From positions 63,548,474 through 63,612,473 of the forward strand of contig CM038218.1 in NCBI GenBank assembly GCA_021442155.1: 64,000 nucleotides of DNA, in the 5' to 3' direction. Position 1 is the stretch's first letter; each line of letters begins with the position of its first letter. Under the pieces are notes generated by a model. It ran no database searches. It had not been told where the DNA came from and saw only the letters and a list, made by a program, of their open reading frames with translations. This DNA is from Cymbidium sinense. Its lineage: Eukaryota; Streptophyta; Magnoliopsida; Asparagales; Orchidaceae. This document shows, piece by piece, positions 12,930-24,300 of the stretch. The translations under genes were made by a program, and so were the position numbers.

Positions 12930-14000
12930 GCCAATAATGTGATTGTTGAGATCCATGAAGGACTCTATGGCACACACCAATCAGGTCCCAAAATGGCTTT
13001 CAAAATCAAAAGAATGAGATGCTACTGGCCATATATGGTAAAAGATCGCATCGATCACACCAAGAGATGTCATGAATGTCAGGTCCATGGAAACATCATT
13101 CATCAGCCTTCAAATTGTTGCACCTAACAATAGCATTTTGGCCATTTGAGTGTTGGGGAATGGATATAATTGGACTAATTGATCTGCCATCATCAGCTTG
13201 CCATTGCTTCATTATAGCAGCTACTGATTATTTCCCCAAATGGGCTGAAGTCACCCCCCATTCAAAGAAGTTACAACGTAGCATGTGACCAACTTCTTCA
13301 CCCACAATATTGTCTATAGATTTGTTGTGCCATGTCGAATTATCTCAAACAATGGTCTAGCCTTCAAGAGCACTAAAATCTATAGATTTACTGATCGACA
13401 TAAGATTGATCGGTAATACTCATTGAGTTATAATCTGAGAGTAAATGGCTTGGACGAGGCTTTCAATAAAGCACTAGTCAAGCTACTTAGAAAGATCCTC
13501 ACAAGAAAAAGAAGAAAGTGACATACCAAGCATGTGGAAGCTTTATGGGCTTACCACACTGCCTACAAGACTACCCCAAAATTCACTTCTTATGCACTAA
13601 ATTTTGGAGTTGAAGCAGTTCTACCACTCGAGCTTAAACTACCTTCGTTCTGAATAGACATTCAACATATTCTTACTCAAGATGACAATGTCTGTCTATG
13701 GATGGAAGAGCTTAATGTGCATGAAGAAGTTAGGCTCCAAGCTCAGCAAAATTTAGAAGACTATCGAGCAAGGATGTCTAAATCATTCAATCATACAGTA
13801 CATCCTCGAGCTTTTCAAGAAGGAGAATTGGTCATGACCACTAATTATTCATTACTATAAAATTGGCAGTAAATTAGAGCTTAATTGGGAAGGATCCTTC
13901 ATAATTGAGAAAGTATATCAGGGAGGAGCTTACCAGCTCATTGATTTCAAAGGTAAAAGACCAATTCCGTCAATCAGTGGTCGATATTTGAAATAGTATT
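12930..14000 (+). pseudogene. Integrase of family B pol (decayed)
   Basis: The zinc-binding HHCC region is visible (IHEGLYGTHQSGP then RCHECQVHG) at about 12950-13090. The catalytic core follows: CWGMDIIGLI holds the first Asp, SNNGLAFKS has Asn where the second catalytic Asp is expected, and NGLDEAFNK holds the Glu. The C-terminal part is traceable to about 13990 (WAYHTAYKTTPKF, VEAVLPLE, HPRAFQEGELV). Several stops and a frameshift near 13125 interrupt it. This would have inserted cDNA into the genome; it is now inactive. Confidence 0.88.
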
Positions 14001-15540
14001 ACACATAAATATGTAATCATAAGAATGTATTCAATTATACGGTGCATCCTTAAACTTTTCAAGAAGGAGAATTAGTCCTGGTTATGAGAATACCAATTAT
14101 GCTTCACTATCATTACATGTATAAGTTTTGCTTAGAAATTCTCTCATAACACAAAATGCATTTCCAAAATAAAGCAAACATCCCCCAGTCAGATAGGGTG
14201 CTCTTTTTAAATTTTATAGAAAAAATGTTAGGCTTTCCCCTATAAGATAGGGGGCCTCCTTTTGTATTTGGGTTGACATCATGCCTAAGGCCGAGATCCC
14301 CATATACATGTTCAAATTATGTATTCAAATTTACAAGTTCAAAGTTTTACTGACCAAAAAGAGAAATTTTAAGTCTGCAAACTTTAATAAATTAAGTTGG
14401 AGACACATCTTCCATCTATACATCAAATCTATGGCTAGAGTTGATGCATCATTAACACTCCCAAATATGGTGAGTCAGGCGTGTCTTACTCAACACACCA
14501 TAAATGTCGTGGTAAGAGATCACCCACCTTGTTAGCGATGATAAAATCCTTCATTAATTTCTCAAGTCCAAGACTCAGTGGGTGCATAGGTCGACTCAAC
14601 ACACTCAAAATATGGTTGAGTCGCTGTGTCTTACTCAATATGCCATAAAGGTCATAGTAAGAGATCCTCCTATTTTGTTAGTTCAAAGGAATAAGCATCC
14701 AAATTTTCAAATCCCTTGGTGAGTTCAATTGGCCTAGATGGGGAAATCAACTCTAATGGTCATAAGGCCATTTTTCAAAATCTAACAAAAAAATATCCTC
14801 ACTCAAGAAGGCACTAAGTCGAGTTTGGTATCAATATCAACTATGAAATCTCAACTCTTTAACAAGTCTCATGGAGAAGCAAAGACCAAGAAAACTTTTC
14901 TTCAACAAGTCCAATCAAGCAAAAAAGCAAGGGACCGAATAAGTCATCCCAATGTTCAAATAAAACTGATGGCTGAACTAAAGGGGTTTCATGGTTATTC
15001 AATATGTTAAAGCACTCATTGCTGGATTGATAACTCAAGCTTATAGACCTAATATAATCAAAGGCTGTCATGCATCCTTCAATGAGTTCAAAGCAAAGCA
15101 TGGGATCAAGATGTACATACACTTCACGATAAGTCAATATGGATAAATTAGGTCAATCCTTCATTAAGTCTATCAAGCTTAAAGCTAGAGAAGGAATTTT
15201 AAATTTCAAAGCAAACAAACCAATTCATCCATCAAGCCCAATCAAGCATGAAGCTAGGGTCAGGAAATTGATCTACAACACAAAAGAAAGAGATATTGAA
15301 ACCCATTAAAGTGAGAAGTAGATGGTGGAAGAGCTCTTATCCATCTGACAAGTTGATCTAGATAAATTGGTCAATCTCATCATTACAATGTCCAAAATAA
15401 AACATCATACTAATGAAAAATCCTATCAAAGCTCTATAAGCTATTGAAATTGAAGCTGAAGTAATTCAAGATCCATGATCAATCCAAAAGGTCAACTAGT
15501 TTTCAACAAACATGACTCGCTTCATGCACGAATCATACTT
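14001..15540 (+). mobile_element. 3' untranslated region of family B element
   Basis: This stretch follows integrase and precedes the polypurine tract. No protein is recognisable in any frame. Short GC-rich palindromic runs occur near 14180-14250 (CCCCCAGTCAGATAGGG, CCCCTATAAGATAGGGGG). A tandem duplication at 14450-14690 is listed separately. The rest (14700-15540) is featureless to my reading. Confidence 0.65.
14450..14690 (+). repeat. Two-copy ~140-bp tandem duplication in family B 3' UTR
   Basis: The block with AAATATGG.TGAGTC, GTGTCTTACTCAA, CCATAAA.GTC, GTAAGAGATC and TTGTTAG occurs at about 14460-14535 and again at about 14605-14682. Repeats in the UTR after integrase are a known feature of Tat-lineage elements. 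Confidence 0.75.
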
Positions 15541-15550
15541 ATTGGGGGAT
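15541..15550 (+). promoter_or_regulatory. Polypurine tract-like site before family B 3' LTR
   Basis: ATTGGGGGAT lies three bases before TGTTGACCTCC at 15554. This is the expected arrangement of a plus-strand priming tract directly upstream of a 3' LTR, and it sits 1.5 kb after the end of integrase. Confidence 0.75.
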
Positions 15551-15553
15551 ATC

Positions 15554-16160
15554 TGTTGACCTCCACAAATGATCCATGAGTTGGATTGAATTTATATAAA
15601 AAAAAATTCAATGAGATTCGGATGCAATATCACACAAATCAAAGCTAAAATATGTTAGATGTCATCGAAACTAGTCGAAATGATCTCTGATCGAAGAACA
15701 AACTTAGTCATTGCATGTAGAACATCAAAAATGATTGAAATATATATATTTCATAATCCAACAGTCGACTAATCAAGAGGTCAAGCTGTCAACATGCATA
15801 CATGCATATTAGAGTCGAGAGGCTCCAATGACGTCCAAATGACCTCCATTCATAAAATTGATCATGCTGCTAGCTTTGAGACATCAAAATTTATCAAATA
15901 AGATTTTCCACAATTGATTTATATGAGTTTATGTGAACGTCGAGTGATCGAGTGACAATGCACATTTTTGAACTAAAAGTTACCAAATTCATCACTAAAT
16001 TGTTCCAAACGATCTTCGATCATAAAATGGACTACACCGTTGCATCTGGAATGTTGAAATTACCTAGAATAGACATCTAATTTGATTAAGGTTATTGTGC
16101 TTTAAATTTTATTCAAATTAACAAGCTTTTGAAATAAATCTACCTAGTTATCCTTTAATT
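15554..16160 (+). repeat. Start of family B 3' LTR
   Basis: TGTTGACCTCCAC follows the polypurine tract. The sequence to about 16160 is unlike the family A LTRs beyond the first ten bases. The right end cannot be placed: no CA terminus with flanking duplication is visible before the DPE1 fragment, so the LTR is either truncated or continues around that fragment. It could not be compared with 1346-2080, which covers the other end of the LTR. Confidence 0.6.
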
Positions 16161-16528
16161 ATATGTAGTCAATGCTTTGGAACTTCCAGCTGCCCATCCC
16201 CATGCCTCCACCTACCATTCGACTACCACATCATCCCTCCCATACCACCCTAGCCTTATCCCATCCCTGTTACAAATCGAATGAAAAAAAAAATGGAATG
16301 ACCGAACTCCCTCTCCCATTCAACTATCCAAACTGCTCGCATCTACTCCCAACTGATAGCATTCTCGGCCTGTCCAAACGAGACCCATTCCACTTCATTG
16401 ATGCTTAAAAAAAGAGAAGGGGGACATCACAAAGGTGACTCTGGTCTTTTCCTCCACTCTTCATGCTCGCTTGTCTTAATCTTAAGTGCTACCAAGAGGA
16501 TTTGCTAAATCTGGGATTTAAGGAAAAA
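16161..16528. other. Unassigned stretch before the DPE1 fragment
   Basis: It contains a 78-codon open frame (16172-16408) rich in Pro, Ser, His and Leu. A transit-peptide remnant of the neighbouring DPE1 fragment is conceivable, since plastid targeting regions are poorly conserved, but nothing in it proves this. I see no other feature. Confidence 0.3.
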
Positions 16529-17316
16529 CGAAGGAGGGTGGTAGTACTGCTTCATCCAACCACCTTACGTGGGTTGTACAGGATTGAAGATTTAAGGAAC
16601 GAGACCATTCGATTCTTAGATTAGCTCCATTCTACCAGCTACTCTATTTGGTAGATTTTACCCCCTTATTCTTTCTAGGAGGAAGTCTAATGAACATGGA
16701 TCACCTTGTGCTAGCCAGGATGCAAATTATGCCAACACTCTTCTTATATCTCTCGAAGAGCTTGTCAAAGATGATTTACTCATTGAGGATGAACTTCCAT
16801 ATCCCATGGATGTGGAAAAGGTTTAGTACACAATTGTTGAGCATTTAAAAAAATCTTTTAATAGCTAAGGCAGCTGAGAGATTCACAATAAGTCAAGGAG
16901 ATCTCAAGCACCAGTTTGAAAGTTTTGCAAAGATCCTACTATCTCATGTTGGCTTGAGGATGCGCACTTTTCTACAATTGATCATGGTGTCAATCATTTT
17001 CATGGGATGAGTGGCCGATTCTCTTAAAATTGACATCGGGGCTTTGATTAGATTCATCAAAGAAATAAGGATTTTATCTCTATATTTATAGCTCAACAGT
17101 TTTTATTTCAAAAGAAGTGGAGGGAAATATGCACCGATGCACATAAGTTGGGAATTAGTATTATAGGTAACATGCCAATTTATGTCGGTCATCATGGTGT
17201 AGATGTATGGGCAAACCAAATGTCATTTTCATTGAATAGGGGAGGCTACCCAATCTGGTTAGGTGTTTCCTAGAGCCTTCTGAAACTAGTCAACTATGGG
17301 GCAGGTGTTTGAATAC
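16529..17316 (+). pseudogene. DPE1: Fragment of plastid 4-alpha-glucanotransferase (disproportionating enzyme 1)
   Basis: Translated pieces match the GH77 enzyme that transfers maltodextrin units during starch breakdown in plastids. Recognised in order: VVLLHPTTLRGLY with a GIGDL-like follow-on; a QDANYANTLLISLEELVKDD stretch near 16720-16780; LIAKAAERF, WLEDA; FIAQQFLFQKKW; then GISIIGNMPIYVG and DVWAN near 17150-17215; and finally SQLWG at 17310. This corresponds to roughly residues 85-330 of a protein of about 575. At least three frame changes and several stops (near 16619, 16650, 16828) make it a pseudogene. Homology runs on without obvious introns, which suggests a retrocopy or captured cDNA. 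It ends at GGGCAG before GTGTTTG; a former exon edge there is possible. Confidence 0.88.
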
Positions 17317-17715
17317 CTCATTATGCTCAGTAAAGCTAATGAGTAGAAGACCACGATCATAGTGTCGCAAGATACTGATCGTTATGCTCAGTAGAGTTAA
17401 CGGGTAGGCCGAATAGATTCCCAATGCATCCCCCTTTGTGGGGAAGATGTCGGGAGGCTGCTGTAATTCAGATTGATAGAGGACTTAATTAATTTAAAGC
17501 AAAATGAACTCTAAGATCAAGAGTAAAATCTAAATTGAAATTGAAACTATTTGAAGACCTCATTATACTTAGTAGAGCTAATGGGTAGAAGACTACGGTC
17601 GTAGTGTTGCAAGACATTGATCGTTATGCTCTGTAGAGGTAACAGGAAGGTTGAATAGCCCCCTGATACAGCCTCCTATGCGGGGACGATGCTGGGAGGC
17701 TGCCAAAATTTGGAA
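17317..17715 (+). repeat. Two-copy ~235-bp tandem duplication
   Basis: A block that begins with TTTGAA.ACCTCATTAT and ends with GGGAGGCTGC occurs at about 17315-17465 and 17550-17705. Inside the first copy a shorter unit with TTATGCTCAGTA.AG repeats about 70 bp apart. The blocks are more GC-rich than the surroundings. No coding sense was found, and the blocks match nothing else that I noticed in the window. Confidence 0.75.
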
Positions 17716-18024
17716 TGATATGAAGCTTAAAGAGAATCAAATAAAAGTACTAATCTGCTTAAACTCAACTTCAATGTAAACAATAAATCAAAGTTAAATT
17801 TGCATGCAAAAAATATAAAAAAGACTTTTAATAAGAATGAGCTTTTAGGACTTGGCTGCCTGCCTACGAGCAAGAATAAACATTGAACACGTTGGACTCA
17901 TAAGGTTGATGGTTCATCAACAAGCATAAATCAAATGTCACTTAATGAACTTGTTGACAAAAGCAAATCTAAGATTCACACTTGACTTACAAGAAACAAG
18001 ATAATTGATTTCCAAATGAAAATT
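17716..18024. other. Unassigned AT-rich sequence
   Basis: No open frame, repeat or element terminus was recognised here. It separates the tandem duplication from the inverted duplicate segment. Confidence 0.4.
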
Positions 18025-18192
18025 GAACTCAAGCAATACTTAATTGTGAACTTATATGAAAGTTTGATAACTCAAGCATTACTCAATAACTTATTTGCAA
18101 GTATATATGAATGAAACAAAATAACTTTCTAATGAGTATGAACAAAATCATTTACTAAATATTTATATTGTGTTGTATTTGATGAATTAAAG
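18025..18192. repeat. Inverted duplicate segment, copy 2
   Basis: This is the reverse complement of 1167-1345 with few differences over about 170 bp. It ends 35 bp before the E1 LTR begins. Copy 1 and copy 2 enclose the family B element, the solo LTR within it and the DPE1 fragment. Confidence 0.75.
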
Positions 18193-18347
18193 ATAGCCAA
18201 AAAATCTAAAGTAGATTTATAATGAGCAGTTGACCTCACTTTTGGAGTGAGCTCTCAACCCTCCCCTTAGACTTAGGACTCTTCTAGACACTAAGAGTTC
18301 CTTAGTCATAAGACACTTCTAGTGATTAGGTGAACACTTAACCTAAG

Positions 18348-21300
18348 TGTGGTGAATAAATCTCTTATACGGAGTTTCCTTTCAAATCTGTGGAGAAAAG
18401 AAATAAGAGATCTTATAAAATTTGTCTTAGTAAGATGTCACAGATTCACAGATATACTTATTTAGGTGATCGGATACGTCATCAAGAAAATAGTGTACTA
18501 TCTTGAAAGATAGAAGTCACTACCCTTTAATGGAACAAATCACCTCAATAAGGACTCCTAAGATAATGAGTCTGCATATGTACCAGAGATTCTTCCCCTA
18601 TTTTACATGGAAAAGTAAAGCAGAGTTTATTTTAAATTGGGTTCGTTAAGTTCCTTACAGGGGCAAGCCCCCATAGTTAATTACATCCTAAGAGATGGGA
18701 TCCCTTAGAAAAACTCTCGATTAAGGTAAATGATAGTTGTCTCTGAAGATTTCAATAGGGAAGGACTACCAATTGATTGGTTTATGTTTTGAGGATCAAA
18801 TGGGAGTGATCAAAAGAGGGAGTTATTATCGAAGCCAAAATGAGAGATAAGTAGGAGATGCCAATGATGCTAGAAAATCTAGCAAGCATCTCAGACTATC
18901 CTATAGTTGGGCTTTACATTTTAGAAATTGATTTAGTTTGTTTGAGTTGCATTTTTTTATTAGAATTTTAGGATTTAAGTTTCCTTAACACAAGATTAAG
19001 AAATGCCTAAGAGGTGAGGTGAGTTTAAGAAACTCAATTTAAATCTAGGGAGCTTTGGGCGAAGCACAACCTAAATCTAAGATGAAAATGGGTAATTGGT
19101 TTGCCTCCATAAGAGACAAACACCCCACTTCTTGGACTACAACACAAGGGTGGCTGCCAACTAACTCCTCCTATGATTTTAAATATATGTAGACAAGTCT
19201 TTATGCTTATGTAAGATAGCTAGGCAGTTTTATTTAGAAAGAGACTACATCCTTAAACTCACTCCCTAAAAAGGCTAGATCTTGTAAAGGGACATGCTTC
19301 AAATGACCTAAATCTATTGCAATCCCAAAATGACTAATACATAAGAAATCAGATTATTGGCCAAAAATCAGCGAGAAGGAAGGAGGTGAGTTTCCACCAT
19401 GACTCACAGTCAAGTGAGTTCTCTAGAAAAGGTGGAAGCCCCTATCAAGAGTGAAATAAGATGAATTTGTACATGATATTATAAGGAAATGCTCATCTAG
19501 CTAAGGGGTTGTTAATTCTTTTATCTTGATTTTAAATCTAAGCTTTAAGTGAGGTTATGAGTTGTTTAATTTTAATTTGAATTGTTAAGTTAGGTAAAAG
19601 ATTTATTTTTCTCTAAAGAGCCTAATCCACATCCAGGCCATACATAAAGCAAGGAAGAAACTAGGAAAGCATGCCACTTAATGCAAAAGCTAAACAAATC
19701 ATCCACCAATTTATAAAGCTAATCGCAAAAAGAATAAATGGTTGTTTGTCATCGGGCACCACTGCACAAACCTGAAAATACCAAAATGTGGGTAGCCAAG
19801 CTCTACCCTTATACAACCTGGATTAAAAATGAATATTACAATCAAGCAAGGAATTCATTGTTATCGGGGGACTTCAAGCTTTATTCTTCTTTCTTCCTTC
19901 TTCTTTTCTTTTTACTTTTCTTTCTTTGGTTCCTCCTTTGAAAGGTTGGAAGGCAGATGCTCCAAGGCTTCACATTGTGCATAAGATGGGATCTTATGAC
20001 CAATGTTCATCCTAATCCCATAATAAATCATTCCAAAATCCTAATTATACAAATTTTTACATGAAGAGGAAAAGTAGAAATCTAACTAACACCTGCAAGA
20101 CAAAGGCTAGCTAAATCATACTACACAAATCCCAAGCATGTATATTGAACTTATCACCCCACACATGGGTGACTAAGTCCACCTAGCCTATGGATTATGC
20201 TTAGGGGTATAAGCTCCTGCAAGCAAGAAGCAGTTATATTTTTATTTATGATAGCACCCTTAAGCACAATCCCCTACAAGAAAGAATAGTTAGGCTAAGC
20301 ACGTCCTACCATTCATTCTATGAGCATACACCCTAACATCTAGTCTAAAATATATCTCACAAAACAAAATACAACATCAAACCATGCACTGACCTAACCT
20401 AAAGCTAGAAGTGGTGACTTAGGCTATGTGTGCTTTGAAGGCTTGTGTGATATGCTTAGTTAGGGCATTTAGTTCAAATTTTCTAAGTGTGAAGAACATG
20501 TTCAACTTAGAGGAGAGTTTCATTTAAGTTATTTAAGTGTTATAGGTTGATTTCATTTTATGTTTTGATTTGGTTTAAGTGAAACTTACAATTAATTACT
20601 AAGTTATGAAGAGAGGGAAAGAGAAGAGAACTTCTCTTTCCTTCCCTAACCTAAGTAATTTTCTAAAGTGGGTTCACATTTTAATTTCATTTAGGTAAAT
20701 GTTTTGATTACATCTTTTAATCAATCCTAAGTTTAGATAAACTCTAAACAAACCTATTCAAAAGAGAAAAGCATTTTAAGATTAAATAAAATGAATCAAA
20801 ATTCACATAACACACATTACTTCATTTCTTTCCCAACATATATAACATGCATATGGATGGACCCTAAGCATATATATACATGTAGATGAGTAGTTAACAC
20901 ACTTTATGATGCATGCTAAGTAATCCATTTAAAAAAATTTAGAAATTGAATATGCATGATTTTTCTTAAGTAGAAAAGGTTTTCCTTAACCAAAATTTCA
21001 CATACATACATAAAAGTAAGAAAGGCATAAGTGAGTACAACACTATTGTTAACTAGAGGTGTAAGGTACAAGACCTACTTAGGGCTACTAAAAGCCTCAC
21101 AACCTCAGGATTGTCCAGACTAATATACCACTTTCCTTAAGTACAAACATGCATATAAAAGAAATGAAATAGAAAAGGAAGATGCAAAAGTTGTTTAATA
21201 GATTTGTTTTGTTTATGAAATTTATATATGTAAGTGTATGTAACCCTTCATAGATGGTAGCATAGGGATGAATAGGATATGAAATTAGGTGAGCATTAGG

Positions 21301-24300
21301 TCCTTTTAAAATGAACCTTATATCTCACCAAAATTCCTATTCAAAACTATACCAATATAAGAAAGAAAGGAAACCTATACTAAGCATACCTTTATAAAAT
21401 TTCACATGCAAGCTTATAACTAAAGTATAAGTAGCATACTTTCAGATTTGATATTTTATTTATAAGTTTTGAAAATAATTTTGATTTAGTAGTGATAATA
21501 GCCACTCATATCTTATTTTAGCCAACACATGCACATTTGATATAAAGTAAACAATTTCATTATAAAATTTGAAACATGAAATTATGAATGTACAAAATCA
21601 CATGGTATACAATTTAACATGTTGGGAAAGATTCAAATCAATGAAAGCATGTAAACAAACTCACTTTACCTAAATCCTAAAGACATTCTTATAGAATAAG
21701 AAAATTTAGAATAAATTAAAGTGAATTTCAAAAATGATTTTTGTTTAGTTTGTAGTTTGATTTAATTTTAAAAAGGTGAGATGAGTTTGTTGTTCCTAAC
21801 CCATTCCCACATGTGTTTGATATTTTTTGTTTAATTTTTAGATAATTAGATCCATTTTTATATGTTGATTAGGTTAAGGTATGAATTAAGTAGCTTAATT
21901 AACCCTTACCTACACCACCTTAGAAGAATTAACTAGATAATTATGAGCAAATGAGATGATATAAAACCCACAAGGAATTTAAATTTTCAATGCACTAATA
22001 AAAAAGGTCTAATGCAATTTGTTTAATTAATTAAGGGGTTTAGTATTTTCAAAACACCCTTTCATACTTATGAAAGGGGTTTCAATTTTCTTAATTGAGC
22101 TTAGGCTATTAAACACCTAAGCATCTACCAAAGGTAGATTAATTAAGTTCTAAAAACTTTTAAAATTTTGAAAATTGATTAAGGGGATAATTAATAAATT
22201 AACCCTTAATTAAGAGAAGAAGGAGGGTTTAGGAATAGTTTAGGAAATGCCCCATAATTATTCCATAAATCTCCTACTTACTAGATATGACCTTAATCAA
22301 CCCTAATTATAGGATAAATCCACTAATTACACCCTAATTACCCTTAACTGCATGAAAGGGGTAATGGGGAATGAAATAGAAATTTTCCCAATTGAGCCCT
22401 CAATAAATCTCAAGAAAATTAGGGGAGGCAGAGGTCATCCTCTAAAATGAACCCTAAAATTTTGAGATTAATTGATGACCTAATTAAAGAATTATTAGCT
22501 AATTAAGATTTCTAAAGAAACCCAAATTCAAAGAAAAGAGTAGTTCAAAATCCATTGAAATTATTTTTAAAATATTCTAGATGAAATTATCTTTCTATAG
22601 CATTTTTCTTTTATTTTTTTTATTTTTCTAAAAGGAATTATGAATTTTAGATGTTCTCTGAATTAATTAGGAATTACTAATCCCTGCTTAATCCTTAGCT
22701 CACGATGTGATGCATGGTGGCGGCGGTCAGTGCGCTTTACATGCATCATGCCATGAGGGGATTACTTAAGTTGTCACCTTACGGCGACGACTTATTCGCC
22801 ATCCAATCAAAGATCTGACGTGAGAATTCCCCACGTTTTAAAGAAAAATCGACTAAATGCACTAAATAATCTCCCTTCCATCAAAATGGGATGGATCGAG
22901 ATGAGAAGTTCTTCCGAGGATCAATGGAAACCCCCATGATCTAGAAATCGATCGATTGAGCTGATTGGAATGAACTTCTACCCACACCATCTAAGCACTA
23001 TTACAAACCTATCCAATGATTGATTTCACATTCCATGAACATTTCTTTTAAAAAGGACCAACACCTCCTAAGCTAAGTGGTCAAAAAATTCCATACCTCA
23101 TCGACACTCGAGATCAACGAGGTAGCTTCGCCTGGTGGAGATGAAGCCCTGTTGAAATTCTTAGGCCTTGGGATTGAGTGGATCAATAGGTGGACCAACA
23201 CCACGCCACTTGCACTTTGATTGAATTGATCCTCCTTGCTATGAACTCAATGTGAGCTTGAGTGATCTTGGATTGGTCCTTGAAGAAGTGTGTAGGACAA
23301 ATTTGGAGGAAATCAAGTGTAGAGGAAGTTAGCAATTCACTCTACCACCCCTATTTTTGCACTGTGCAAAATCGAGAAAGAAGAATTCAAATCCTCTCTA
23401 AAGACCATGGGAATGCTCTTTGATGATTGCTAAGGGTTCCTAGGCTTCAATTGACAGAGAGTCAATTAAAATTTCATTGAATTAGGGGAGTATATCTCCC
23501 CCTATGGCAATCGGACGGCCCAACCATTTTTTGCCATTTTGATCTAATTGATGAGATTGGAGAGGTATTTAGGCTATTTTGAGTGTGCACATGGTCAGTT
23601 TGATCCCTTGAATGGATTGCAAACTTCCATGTGTTGAATTTGAGCTTAAGAGGGAATTTGAAAAATTCAATTTTGCTTTAAGTGGTCAGGTTTGGTCTAT
23701 GGACCAAATGGGTTGACCCAAACCCATTGGGTTGGGTGCACCACTCATCACTAAGTCTCTTGAGCTTTTAGGAAAGCCTCAAGTGATTGTGAAGAGGGTA
23801 TGACCAAAATACCCATGTGCTAGGTCAAAATTTGTTCTATGGCCTAGGGGTAGAAGGGTCATTTTGCTATTTTTTTTTCACTTTGGGTATGTTGGGTATG
23901 TGGAGAAACTAGGTTTGGACAAGTTTCATTATTTGGCTCATGTTGACCCATTTAGGTCAAAATGGGTCAACTTAATAAGTTGAGGTCAAATTGGGTCAAA
24001 CCAAGGGTTGGGTCAAGTTCATATGACCATTTGAAATATTTTGGTGGCTTTGGTTTGGTTCAGTTTGGTATATATTTGATTTTGGCTCATATGACTTTAC
24101 TTAGGTCAAATGGGTCAAGTTGACCTATTTGACCCATTTGACCTATTTGAGGTAGATCAATGGTAGGTTTAGGTTTGGTTAGTCATATGGAGTGGATTGG
24201 TATCTTTATTTCCAATCAATTTGGGTTAGGTTCAATTTTGGCACAACATGACCCCTTTAGGTCATGTTGGGTCTAAGGTCAATGAGCTAGTTAGGTCTAG

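Noticed and set aside
14281..15137. Open frames after family B integrase as an extra gene
   Set aside because: They overlap UTR tandem repeats, lie on both strands, and show no protein motif.
18380..18400. CAAATCTGTGGAGAAAAG as the 3' end of the minus LTR
   Set aside because: The end at 18348 has both the TGTGGTG terminus and the matching CTAAG duplication; this inner motif has neither.
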